Assembly (NCBI GenBank): GCA_965246795.1 | Contig: CBDFFN010000012.1 | Location: forward strand, 310,001-374,000 | Direction: 5' to 3' | DNA from: JAJXWB01 sp965246795 | GTDB lineage: Bacteria; Pseudomonadota; Alphaproteobacteria; Rhizobiales; Beijerinckiaceae | DNA: 64,000 bases | Part shown: positions 56,702 to 64,000 of the stretch, one piece after another | How the letters are laid out: each line of letters opens with the position of its first letter | How positions within the stretch are numbered: position 1 is the first letter of the stretch | Program-made: the position numbers and the translations under genes | The notes under the pieces: model-generated | Told to the model about the DNA's origin: nothing | Database searches by the model: none | Seen by the model: only the letters and a program-made list of their open reading frames with translations

Positions 56702-58003
56702 CTAGTCCCGCGCAGCCCAGCGGGCCGCCGCCTGCCCGCTTAGATAGGCGCCGCCCGTCGTCATTGCCGCGCCCTCCAGCGCACTAGCTTCACCCGCAAA
56801 AATCACACGATCGGCGACTGGCTCACGCAAAGCCGCACGTGCATCCGCATGGCCCGGCAGGCAATGCGAGTAGCAGCCCCTGCTCCAGGGATCATTGTGC
56901 CAGGCATGAACCTTTGCCGATTGAAACGCTTTTCGCGCGTCGCCGCCCACGACGCCGACAAACGAGTCCAGCGCCGCTGCGATCGCGTCCTCCGGCGTCT
57001 TCGTGATCGAACGCGCAAAATCGCCGCCAAAAATTGCGACGACAACCGGCTGGTCGAACGGCAGGCAATCGAAGTCGAACAGGCTCGTGCCACGTCGCGC
57101 GAAAATGTCGCCGCGCGACAGATCGAGTTTCGTGAAATCGAAGCGCATGCCGATCTTCGACAACGCGCCCATCGCGATGCCGTCGAGCGCGTCACTCTGT
57201 TTCTGCGGAAGGCCGGGCCGCAAAGCGAGTGCACCCGATTGCAGCACACCGACCGGCAGCGTGACGATCGCGCGGCGCGCACGGATTGTACCGGCCGCTG
57301 TCTGCGCCTCGATATCCGCGCCCGACCAGTCGAGCGACAGCACAGGCGTCGACAGCCGCACGTCGCTGTCTTTCGCGAGCACGTCGATCAACGCGCCATA
57401 ACCGCCGGGCAGCACAAGATCGTCGCCCGACCAAAGGCGCGCATAGTCGCGGGCTGAGATGCGCTCGGCCTCGTCGCCCATCGCAAGCCGCGCGAGGCCC
57501 GCCGCGGCTTCGTCGAGTGGCGGTGTCGCTGCATGCGCCAATGTCGCGATGGATGTGTCGACGACATCGTCTCCGTCGAGCAGCGTGTTGAGCCGACCGA
57601 AGTCGCTCGTGCGCGCGAGCCGTGCCGCCGACGCCGTCTCCTGTCCCGCATCGAAGGAGCGGATGGCGGCGCGCGACGTCGAGTCGGAGCGCGTCACGAT
57701 TCCGGCGTCCGCTGCGATTTTGGTCAGGGGATTGGTTTCGGCCCAGTGAATGTAGAACGCGCCCGCGTCGTAGCGACCGCCGAGCGACGTGTCGGTGAGG
57801 ACGCGTCCGCCAATACGGTCGCGCGCCTCCAGCACCAGCGCCTTGCGGCCGAGCGCGCGCAATTCTCGCGCGGCTGCAAGGCCGGCGACCCCGGCGCCGA
57901 CAACCAGCACGTCGACATCGGAGGCCGCGCCCGCGCGCACGGGCCAAGCCGCCGCAGTTGCGGAAAGGCCGGTTACGAACGTTCGGCGCGACAAGGGGGT
58001 CAT
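56702..58003 (-). CDS. Exported FAD-dependent amine oxidase
   Basis: 433 residues with a Tat signal (SRRTFVTGLSATAAAW). FAD-binding VLVVGAGVAGLAAARELRALG then EARDRIGGRV; C-terminal GEASALEGAAMTTGGAYLSG is the second FAD motif of the MAO/polyamine-oxidase family. Periplasmic location is inferred from the signal. Substrate unknown. Divergent from the MFS gene. Confidence 0.87.
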   Translation of the reverse strand: MTPLSRRTFVTGLSATAAAWPVRAGAASDVDVLVVGAGVAGLAAARELRALGRKALVLEARDRIGGRVLTDTSLGGRYDAGAFYIHWAETNPLTKIAADAGIVTRSDSTSRAAIRSFDAGQETASAARLARTSDFGRLNTLLDGDDVVDTSIATLAHAATPPLDEAAAGLARLAMGDEAERISARDYARLWSGDDLVLPGGYGALIDVLAKDSDVRLSTPVLSLDWSGADIEAQTAAGTIRARRAIVTLPVGVLQSGALALRPGLPQKQSDALDGIAMGALSKIGMRFDFTKLDLSRGDIFARRGTSLFDFDCLPFDQPVVVAIFGGDFARSITKTPEDAIAAALDSFVGVVGGDARKAFQSAKVHAWHNDPWSRGCYSHCLPGHADARAALREPVADRVIFAGEASALEGAAMTTGGAYLSGQAAARWAARD

Positions 58004-58065
58004 GCGTCAATAGCTAGGGCAGAACCTGCGGCGGAGCCATTGCGCCGCTGGCGCGTTGCGCCGGT

Positions 58066-59511
58066 ATGACGATGACAGCCGATGCGGCCGCGCCGCGCAC
58101 AGTGCGGTCCACGATTTCCGCGCGGCTCGACAGCCTCGTCTGGTCCCGCTTCCACACGCTCGTCGTGTTCGCGCTCGGCATCACCTGGGTGCTGGACGGG
58201 CTCGAAGTTACGATTGCCGGCTCCATCGCCCCGGCGCTGGAAGGCAGCCCTGTCCTGCGCTTCACGGCTGCGGATGTCGGCCTTGGCGCCAGCGCTTATC
58301 TGCTCGGTGCTGTCGTCGGCGCACTCTTCTTCGGCTGGCTGACGGATCGCTGGGGCCGCAAGAAGCTCTTCTTCATCACGCTGGCGCTCTATCTCGTCGC
58401 AACCGCCGCGACCGGCCTCTCGTGGAACCTGTGGAGTTTCTGCGTCTTCCGCTTCCTCACGGGTGCGGGCATCGGGGGCGAATATTCCGCCATCAATTCG
58501 ACCATTCAGGAGTTCGTGCCGGCACGCTATCGCGGCCGCGTCGATCTCGTCGTCAACGGGTCGTTCTGGCTCGGCGCGGCGATCGGTGCCGTCGCTGCGC
58601 TGTTCGTCCTCGATCCCAAATATTTTGCGCCCGACCACGGCTGGCGCGTGTCTTTCTTCGCAGGCGCGGCACTCGGGCTCATCATCTTGCTCGTGCGCCG
58701 CTTCATCCCGGAGAGCCCGCGCTGGCTCGTCATCCATGGCCGCGAGAAGGAAGCCGAAGCCGCGATGAAGGATGTCGAGGCGATGGCGCACGAACATGCG
58801 ACACGCGAGTCCGAGCACAAGGCGATCACCTACAATGTGCGCTCGCACACGCCGCTCCGCGAAGTGTTCGATACGCTGTTGGTGAAACATCGCCGCCGCT
58901 CGCTGGTCGGCCTCGTGCTGATGTCGGCGCAGGCGTTCTTCTACAACGCAATCTTTTTCACGTATGCGCTCGTGCTGACAAAATTTTACAATGTCGCACC
59001 GACGTCGATCGGTCTCTACATCCTGCCTTTCGCGGCCGGTAACTTCATCGGCCCGATCGTCCTCGGGCCGCTGTTCGACACGCTCGGCCGACGCGCGATG
59101 ATCGGAGGTACATACATCCTGTCGGGCGTCCTGCTCGCGATCACGGGATGGCTTTTCGAAGCTGGCATGCTTACGGCGTTCACGCAGACGATCTGCTGGA
59201 TGGTGATTTTCTTCTTCGCATCGGCGGCCGCATCCTCGGCCTATCTCACCGTGGGCGAAACATTCCCGATCGAAATGCGTGCAATGGCGATCGCGGTCTT
59301 CTATGCGCTCGGCACGGGGCTTGGCGGCGTTGCCGCACCGGCATTGTTCTCGAGCATTATCGAAAGCGGCTCACGCACCGGCGTGTTCTGGTTCTATATT
59401 GCGGGATCGGCACTGATGATAGTTGCCGGCGCATTGCAGGCCGCGCTCGGTGTCGATGCCGAGGGGAAGTCGCTCGAGGATGTCGCGACGCCGCTGTCGG
59501 CGTCGCGATAA
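58066..59511 (+). CDS. MFS transporter (sugar-porter/metabolite:H+ symporter type)
   Basis: 481 residues, twelve helices. GWLTDRWGRKKLFF is the loop 2-3 signature, RFLTGAGIGGEYSAINSTIQEFVPARYRGR the helix 5 region, RRFIPESPRWL the sugar-porter PESPR motif. A central cytoplasmic loop of about 60 residues follows. Possible substrates are sugars, aromatic acids or other metabolites; context does not decide. Confidence 0.88.
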   Translation: MTMTADAAAPRTVRSTISARLDSLVWSRFHTLVVFALGITWVLDGLEVTIAGSIAPALEGSPVLRFTAADVGLGASAYLLGAVVGALFFGWLTDRWGRKKLFFITLALYLVATAATGLSWNLWSFCVFRFLTGAGIGGEYSAINSTIQEFVPARYRGRVDLVVNGSFWLGAAIGAVAALFVLDPKYFAPDHGWRVSFFAGAALGLIILLVRRFIPESPRWLVIHGREKEAEAAMKDVEAMAHEHATRESEHKAITYNVRSHTPLREVFDTLLVKHRRRSLVGLVLMSAQAFFYNAIFFTYALVLTKFYNVAPTSIGLYILPFAAGNFIGPIVLGPLFDTLGRRAMIGGTYILSGVLLAITGWLFEAGMLTAFTQTICWMVIFFFASAAASSAYLTVGETFPIEMRAMAIAVFYALGTGLGGVAAPALFSSIIESGSRTGVFWFYIAGSALMIVAGALQAALGVDAEGKSLEDVATPLSASR

Positions 59512-59517
59512 TTCATA

Positions 59518-59823
59518 TTAGTCGGCTGTAAGCGCGTTGCGCACCAGCCGTTCCTTCAGGCACTCGAGCCCGCCGATGACGCCGAAGCCACCCACTGCAC
59601 CTGCAAACGAATAGGACACGAGACGATCTGCATGGATGAACGAGCCCGCCATGCCGACGATGTCGCCGCACTTCGCGGCATCGAGTAGGCGCTCAAGTTC
59701 ACCAACCAGCGTGGCGCTGACCTGCGGGCCGTCGGGGGGCGTGAAGACACGGCCATCGAGACACACCACCTTGGCAACGATTGGGGCTTCGGCGGCGACT
59801 TCTCTCGCAGATGCTTCGGACAT
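59518..59823 (-). CDS. Conserved small protein of unknown function
   Basis: 101 residues, no signal or helix long enough to span the membrane. LVGELERLLDAAKCGDIVGMAGSFIHADR followed by a glycine-rich segment ending GGLECLKERLV looks like a single alpha/beta domain seen as an unnamed protein in rhizobia. It ends 7 bp from the MFS stop. No further call possible. Confidence 0.55.
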   Translation of the reverse strand: MSEASAREVAAEAPIVAKVVCLDGRVFTPPDGPQVSATLVGELERLLDAAKCGDIVGMAGSFIHADRLVSYSFAGAVGGFGVIGGLECLKERLVRNALTAD

Positions 59824-59961
59824 GCGCAGGCGCTCCGTTAAAAGAACCTTGACCGCGAACCCTCAGGCGCTGCCTTGCCAGTGTTCGAGGCTCGAAAGCA
59901 GTTCAGCAAACCACGTGCCAGCATCCGAAAGCACGGCTCGATTCGCAATTGCACCGATGCA

Positions 59962-60786
59962 TCACTCGGGCTTCGACTTGCCGCGCCGTCTCGGGCTTGC
60001 TGGTGCGGCGCGTGGTCCTTCGACCAGCCGCACGACGGCTCCCCAGAGGGTTCGCACATCCTGCTCCGTCAGCCCGCGGCGATGAAAGATGTTGCGTAAG
60101 TTTCGACGCATAAGCACCTTCTTCGACAGAGGCCTGAAGAAGCCCCGTTCTTCCAGTTTCTCTTCCAGCGATTCGAAAAACGCGAGGAGTGATTTTCGCT
60201 CCGCCGGCGGCGAACGCTGCGAGACCTCGAAGGGCGGCGCATCACCGGCATCATTGCGGAACCACTCGTAGCCGACGAGTAAGACGGCCTGCGCGAGATT
60301 GAGCGAGCCGTAACCAGGGCTGACGGGGAAGGTCACGATCGCATCGGCCAGCGCGATCTCGTCATTGTCGAGGCCGGTGCGCTCGGGGCCGAACATGATG
60401 CCATGCTGCTCGCCGTGCGCGACATGCGCGACGCATTCCGCCATCGCAACCGATGGTGTGAGAATGGGCTTCGCTTGGCCGCGTTCGCGCGCCGTCGTCG
60501 CATAGGTGAAATGTAGATCGCCGATGGCATCTGCGGCTGTCTCGTAGAGTTTTGCCGCGTCAAGTAGATGCCCTGCCCCGGCTGCCGCTGCGTAACATTG
60601 CTCGCGGCGCTCGCCGATGCGCGGCCAGCCCTCGCGCGGCGCGACGAGACGCAGATCGGAGAGACCGAAGTTGGCCATGGCGCGCGCGGCCATCCCGATA
60701 TTCACCGCAAGCTGCGGCCGCACGAGAATGATAGCGGGACCTCCCGCCGGCTGCGGCTTTGTGCGGTCCGTGCCGGCGCCGACCAT
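59962..60786 (-). CDS. trmJ: TrmJ-family tRNA (cytidine/uridine-2'-O-)-methyltransferase
   Basis: SPOUT-fold methyltransferase for the ribose of position 32. 274 residues: IILVRPQLAVNIGMAARAMANFG, IMFGPERTGLDNDEIALAD and YGSLNLAQAVLLVGYE are the three SpoU motifs. The C-terminal extension with EKLEERGFFRP and MRRNLRNIFHR is typical of TrmJ. The gene starts directly after relE. Confidence 0.9.
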   Translation of the reverse strand: MVGAGTDRTKPQPAGGPAIILVRPQLAVNIGMAARAMANFGLSDLRLVAPREGWPRIGERREQCYAAAAGAGHLLDAAKLYETAADAIGDLHFTYATTARERGQAKPILTPSVAMAECVAHVAHGEQHGIMFGPERTGLDNDEIALADAIVTFPVSPGYGSLNLAQAVLLVGYEWFRNDAGDAPPFEVSQRSPPAERKSLLAFFESLEEKLEERGFFRPLSKKVLMRRNLRNIFHRRGLTEQDVRTLWGAVVRLVEGPRAAPASPRRRGKSKPE

Positions 60787-60787
60787 G

Positions 60788-61055
60788 TCAACGATACACT
60801 TCGCAACGATGACCGATCTTCACGACGAGGATCCACGAGCCGCTCGTCTTCGATCCGGTCAATGAGACAGTAATCACCAACACGATATTTCCAGAAGCCT
60901 GAACTTTCACCGACAAGCGGACCTTCAAGCGAACGAGGGTCATCGCTTTGCAACAATCGTGAGGAAATGTATCTGAGGATACGCTTGCGATTCTCTGGGT
61001 TCAGCTTGTCGAGCGCCCGTTGGGCCGACTTTTCGGATTCGACCGCGAATGGCAA
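60788..61055 (-). pseudogene. relE: RelE-type toxin gene with a frameshift near its 3' end
   Basis: TTG start at 61055. KSAQRALDKLNPENRKRILRYI and GPLVGESSGFWKYRVGDYCLI are RelE/ParE features. After ERLV an extra base (about 60833-60834) changes the frame; removing it gives ILVVKIGHRCEVYR and a stop at 60788, the normal RelE end with its catalytic-site Arg/Tyr. As written, the reading frame instead runs on to 60702 inside trmJ. Confidence 0.8.
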
Positions 61056-61062
61056 ACGACGT

Positions 61063-61280
61063 TCAATCCTTCAATTCGTGCTCGTATTGCTTCAACACAT
61101 CTTCGAGGGGCACGGATTGTATCCTCTGGCTACAATTTCTTTGGCATCTTCGAGATCGCGATGATCTTGCAGCATCTCCCGGATCGCGTCCTCCGCAAGT
61201 GCGTCTTTGGTGCGTCCGGTTTCTTGTGCAAGCACACTTAGACGCTTCTCGACGTCTTTGCTCAATTTCAGCGTTAGCAT
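61063..61280 (-). pseudogene. relB: RelB/RHH-type antitoxin gene with a frameshift
   Basis: MLTLKLSKDVEKRLSVLAQETGRTK is a ribbon-helix-helix start, followed by ALAEDAIREMLQDHRDLEDA. At about 61114 the frame breaks after ARGYNP: as written it ends PSKMC; with one more G it would continue VPLEDVLKQYEHELKD to a stop at 61063, seven bases before relE. The C-terminal part is the toxin-binding piece in such antitoxins. Confidence 0.8.
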
Positions 61281-61291
61281 CGTGTCGCCCC

Positions 61292-62467
61292 TTACCGCAC
61301 AAGCTCCCGCATCGCGCCGTCGAGACCCTCGAGCGTTAGCGGATACATACGGTTCGAAAGGAGATTGCGCATCAGCTTGATCGAATGCGTGTAGTCCCAC
61401 TGGTTCTCGGGGACAGGATTGATCCAGACGACATGGGGATAAGTGCGTGTCACGCGCTCCATCCACATATAGCCCGGCTCCTCGTTCATATGTTCGACGG
61501 AGCCGCCGGGCTGCGTGATCTCGTACGGCGACATCGATGCATCGCCGACGAAAACTACCTTGTAGTCGTGCGGAAACGTATGCAGCACCTGCCAGGTCGC
61601 GGTCTTGTCGGTGAAGCGACGCGTGTTCTGTTTCCAGACACCTTCGTAAAGGCAGTTGTGAAAGTAGAAATGCTCCATGTGCTTGAACTCGGTCCGCGCC
61701 GCGGAGAAGAGCTCCTCCACTTGCGCGATATGCCAGTCCATCGAACCGCCGATGTCGAAGAAGAGCAATACCTTCACGGCGTTGCGGCGCTCGGGCCGCA
61801 GCTTGATGTCGAGATAGCCCTGCTTCGCGGTATCGGAGATTGTTTGGTCGAGATCGAGTTCTTCCGGCGCGCCGGTGCGCGCGAACTTGCGCAGGCGCCG
61901 CAGTGCGATCTTGATGTTGCGCGTGCCGAGTTCGACGTCGCCGTCGAGGTCTTTGTATTCGCGCTTGTCCCAGACCTTTACGGCGCGGCGATGCCGGCTC
62001 TCGTTTTGCCCGATGCGAACGCCTTCGGGATTGTAGCCGTAAGCGCCAAAAGGTGAGGTGCCTGCCGTGCCGATCCATTTATTGCCGCCCTGGTGGCGGC
62101 TTTTTTGCTCTTCAAGACGCTTCTTCAGCGTCTCCATGAGCTTGTCCCAACCCATCGCTTCGAGCTGCGCTTTTTCTTCGTCAGTCAGATATTTCTCGGC
62201 GAGCTTCTTCAGCCACTCCGACGGGATCTGCGCCGCTTCCATCGCATCGAGAAGGCTTTCGAGCCCCTTGAAGACAGAGCCGAAGACGCGATCGAACTTG
62301 TCGAGGTTGCGCTCGTCTTTCACGAGCGCGGCGCGCGAAAGATAGTAGAAATCGTCGACGGAGCGGTCGGCGAGCCCGTGATCGAGCGCCTCCATCAGCG
62401 TGAGATATTCCCGCAGCGTGACGGGAAGCTGCGCCTCGCGCAGGGCGGAAAAGAACTGCAGGAACAT
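61292..62467 (-). CDS. VWA-domain protein of the CoxE family
   Basis: 391 residues. The N-terminal part (LREAQLPVTLREYLTLMEAL, VDDFYYLSRAALVKDERNLDKFD) and C-terminal von Willebrand A domain with MIDAS LLFFDIGGSMDWH are typical of CoxE-like proteins (COG3552). These normally pair with a MoxR AAA+ ATPase to load or mature a metalloenzyme or complex; no moxR is adjacent here. Confidence 0.88.
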   Translation of the reverse strand: MFLQFFSALREAQLPVTLREYLTLMEALDHGLADRSVDDFYYLSRAALVKDERNLDKFDRVFGSVFKGLESLLDAMEAAQIPSEWLKKLAEKYLTDEEKAQLEAMGWDKLMETLKKRLEEQKSRHQGGNKWIGTAGTSPFGAYGYNPEGVRIGQNESRHRRAVKVWDKREYKDLDGDVELGTRNIKIALRRLRKFARTGAPEELDLDQTISDTAKQGYLDIKLRPERRNAVKVLLFFDIGGSMDWHIAQVEELFSAARTEFKHMEHFYFHNCLYEGVWKQNTRRFTDKTATWQVLHTFPHDYKVVFVGDASMSPYEITQPGGSVEHMNEEPGYMWMERVTRTYPHVVWINPVPENQWDYTHSIKLMRNLLSNRMYPLTLEGLDGAMRELVR

Positions 62468-62515
62468 AGCCCGACCATGCCACGCCGAGGTGGCGGCGTC
62501 ACGCCGGCGGTAAGG

Positions 62516-62956
62516 TCACACTGGAGGCTTGGGCCCGTCGAGCCCGACCGTCGCGGCCTTCACGTCGTCAGCAGCTGTCTGGACCGTCGCCTGCGTCCGA
62601 TGGCCGATTTCGACTGCCACCGCTTTGGTATGCTCGCCTGCGGTCGTCACGGCCTCGCGCGCGCGATTGGCGAAATCCATCGGCCCCGCCATCGACAGTT
62701 CGGCAATGCGACGGGAGTGCTGAGCGAATTGCTCGAAGGAAGTGCGGAAAAAATCCTGCTGGATGCGCGCGATGTCCGTCAAGCTACGCGCCGACTGCAT
62801 CTGCGTAAATGCCTGCGAGGTCTGACGCATCGAGTCCATCGACATCGCCATCATCTCGTTGGTGACGGCCTGCATCGCCGTCGCAGCTTTCGTGAAGCCT
62901 TGCATGGAGGACGCCATCGTATCGTTCAGTGCGGATTTTGGATCGGTGGTCATCAT
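62516..62956 (-). CDS. Phasin-family protein
   Basis: 146 residues, helical and amphipathic. RSLTDIARIQQDFFRTSFEQFAQHSRRIAELS is the phasin core (LxDxxxLQxxFxxxxxE pattern). Binds polyhydroxyalkanoate granules or acts as a general stress protein. Lone gene; 100 bp from UspA. Confidence 0.85.
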   Translation of the reverse strand: MMTTDPKSALNDTMASSMQGFTKAATAMQAVTNEMMAMSMDSMRQTSQAFTQMQSARSLTDIARIQQDFFRTSFEQFAQHSRRIAELSMAGPMDFANRAREAVTTAGEHTKAVAVEIGHRTQATVQTAADDVKAATVGLDGPKPPV

Positions 62957-63056
62957 CGTTCTCCGTTGTCGTTCGTAAGGCCAGCCTTGGGTGAGGCGTC
63001 ACGTCGTATTGCGAGCGATGCTTCTCGAGATGACGAGCGATTGTTCCCCACTGGGA

Positions 63057-63482
63057 TCAGCGCACCACCAAAACCGAACATTCCGCATGCCGCACGATCG
63101 TGGTCGCGTTCGACCCGAGCAGATAGGTCGACATCGCCGGTCGATGCGATCCAACGACAATCAGGTCGGCCTTGCATGCATCCGCTTCCGCAAGAATTTC
63201 GGGATAGACACCGCCGAAGCGAACCACGGACGAAACGCGATCGGCTGACAGGCCGCATTTCGATGCGATTTCGGCCAGTTCGGCCTCGGCGCGCTTGCCC
63301 TGCTGCGTGTCGAAATCCGCCGGCACATATTCGGTGAAAGCCAGCGGCACGACCGACTGCACGTTGACAAAGCGCAGCGCTCCACCGTGATCCCCGGCGA
63401 GTTTCACGGCGGCATGGATCGCAGGTTGCGCGACGTCCGGCTCCGCCAGGTCGACGGGGACGAGAAGTTTAGAGAACATCAA
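63057..63482 (-). CDS. Universal stress protein (UspA family)
   Basis: 141 residues with KLLVPVDLAEPD (ATP loop) and VVGSHRPAMSTYLLGSNATTIVRHAECSVLVVR, the GSxxx(9)G(S/T) nucleotide pattern. Translationally coupled to the DUF1328 gene upstream by ATGA, and therefore probably under the same stress promoter. Confidence 0.93.
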   Translation of the reverse strand: MMFSKLLVPVDLAEPDVAQPAIHAAVKLAGDHGGALRFVNVQSVVPLAFTEYVPADFDTQQGKRAEAELAEIASKCGLSADRVSSVVRFGGVYPEILAEADACKADLIVVGSHRPAMSTYLLGSNATTIVRHAECSVLVVR

Positions 63483-63661
63483 AGTCGCCGTCTGAAACCG
63501 CCGAAGAAGAACGACACGATCAGCACGATCACCGCAACGAGCAGAAGAATGCGCGCCGCCTGCATCGCGGTGCCTTCAAGGCCGCCGAAGCCGAACACCG
63601 ACGCGACGAGCGCTATGACAAGGAAGAGGAGCGCCCATTGGACGAGACCACCGAAAGACAT
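63479..63661 (-). CDS. DUF1328 small membrane protein
   Basis: 60 residues with two helices: WALLFLVIALVASVFGFGGLEGTA and ARILLLVAVIVLIVSFFFGG. The pattern FGFGG...A matches DUF1328 (YtjA family). ATG 63661 gives the family N-terminus; the longer frame is unlikely. Overlaps uspA by ATGA. Confidence 0.88.
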   Translation of the reverse strand: MSFGGLVQWALLFLVIALVASVFGFGGLEGTAMQAARILLLVAVIVLIVSFFFGGFRRRL

Positions 63662-63706
63662 GACTGGTTTCTCCCGCGCTGAGCACAAGCCTCAAGCTGT
63701 GCCGTT

Positions 63707-63731
63707 AACGCGCTCCTCCGCCATCTGTTCC
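63707..63731 (-). promoter_or_regulatory. Sigma-EcfG general-stress promoter for DUF1328-uspA
   Basis: On the minus strand: GGAAC (63731-63727), exactly 16 bp, CGTT (63710-63707). This is the alphaproteobacterial EcfG consensus. It ends 46 bp before the DUF1328 ATG and precedes two typical stress genes. Confidence 0.7.
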
Positions 63732-63747
63732 GGTTCAGCGGAAGCGA

Positions 63748-64000
63748 TCACGGAGCGGAAGCGATCAATTCCCGGCGCAAGCGCAAGAGCTGTGGAGATG
63801 AGGAATGCATTCGGAGTGCTTCGTCAAGAAGCGCGCTCGCCTCTTCCCGCCGCGACTGCGCGAGTCGTGCGCGTATCATGAGCGCCGTCCAGTTCGCATC
63901 GTTCGGATGGTGGTTCAGCGCCTGGGCGATGCAGTCCTCGGCTTCGACGGCGCGACCCTGCGCGAGAAGGACTTCGCCAAGAAGGCCGTGGAGACCACCG
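63748..64000 (-). CDS. TPR-repeat protein, C-terminal end (start outside window)
   Basis: Frame open to the window edge. GLLGEVLLAQGRAVEAEDCIAQALNHHPND and ALMIRARLAQSRREEASALLDEALRMH (each split by helix turns) form tandem tetratricopeptide helices; the stop TGA is at 63748-63750. The rest of the protein and its function are not visible. Confidence 0.7.
   Translation of the reverse strand, partial: GGLHGLLGEVLLAQGRAVEAEDCIAQALNHHPNDANWTALMIRARLAQSRREEASALLDEALRMHSSSPQLLRLRRELIASAP

Overview
The window looks like a piece of an alphaproteobacterial chromosome, most likely from the Hyphomicrobiales (Rhizobiales). The evidence is: high-GC coding sequence; gene neighbourhoods typical of that class (yajC-secD-secF followed by Mth938-like and squalene-synthase-like genes; serS-surE-pcm beside tatABC; proS-lolE-lolD near dnaE; queA-tgt; tpiA-secG-pyrG); LexA boxes of the alphaproteobacterial type GTTC-N7-GTTC; a GGAAC-N16-CGTT general-stress promoter; and palindromic intergenic repeats of the rhizobial kind. 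It is mostly core genome. I see no rRNA, tRNA, CRISPR array, prophage or intact transposon. A genus cannot be named from the sequence alone.

Layout. 1-5.5 kb: end of valS, a DUF2459 membrane protein, a HAD phosphatase downstream of ssb, and dctA with a GlpM-like gene. 5.6-13 kb: uvrA, a DUF1127 small protein, trmFO and a large DUF2157 membrane protein. 13-17.2 kb (minus): yajC-secD-secF with two genes related to mitochondrial complex I assembly factors. 17.4-25.7 kb: alpha/beta hydrolase, dnaE, a PilZ protein and lolD-lolE-proS. 26.1-31 kb (minus): coaD, two cyclophilins around a TolA/TonB-like exported protein, queA, tgt and an FMN reductase. 31.1-38.9 kb: pcm-surE-serS, tatABC, two exported glycine-rich proteins, pyrG. 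39-40.8 kb: secG, then about 1.2 kb of gene remnants. 40.8-47 kb: tpiA, a DipZ-type thioredoxin, ppiD-trpE, a histone-H1-like DUF6321 protein, DUF2383. 47-51.3 kb: an RND efflux pump. 51.5-59.5 kb: photolyase, cysK-sseA, a glycosyltransferase, an amine oxidase, an MFS transporter. 59.5-64 kb: trmJ with a damaged relBE module, a CoxE-type VWA protein, phasin, UspA, DUF1328 and the end of a TPR protein.

How the genes fit together. Two themes stand out. One is protein export and envelope biogenesis: SecDF-YajC, SecG, TatABC, LolDE, PpiD and exported cyclophilin. The other is nucleic-acid upkeep: UvrA, SSB, DnaE, photolyase, and the tRNA-modification enzymes TrmFO, QueA, Tgt and TrmJ. Perfect LexA-type half-site pairs lie upstream of ssb and in the dnaE upstream region, so part of the replication set may be SOS-responsive. 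UspA and DUF1328 sit behind a sigma-EcfG-type promoter.

The least explained parts are non-coding: a candidate small RNA at about 21.80-21.89 kb whose two hairpins expose C-rich, anti-Shine-Dalgarno-like loops; a hairpin-rich transcript candidate at about 25.9-26.08 kb; and four perfect palindromes in front of the DUF1127 gene. Five genes (tatC, the RND adaptor, relB, relE and possibly the HAD gene) carry a single-base frame problem or lack an ordinary start codon. Some of these may be sequencing errors, and they should be checked against reads.
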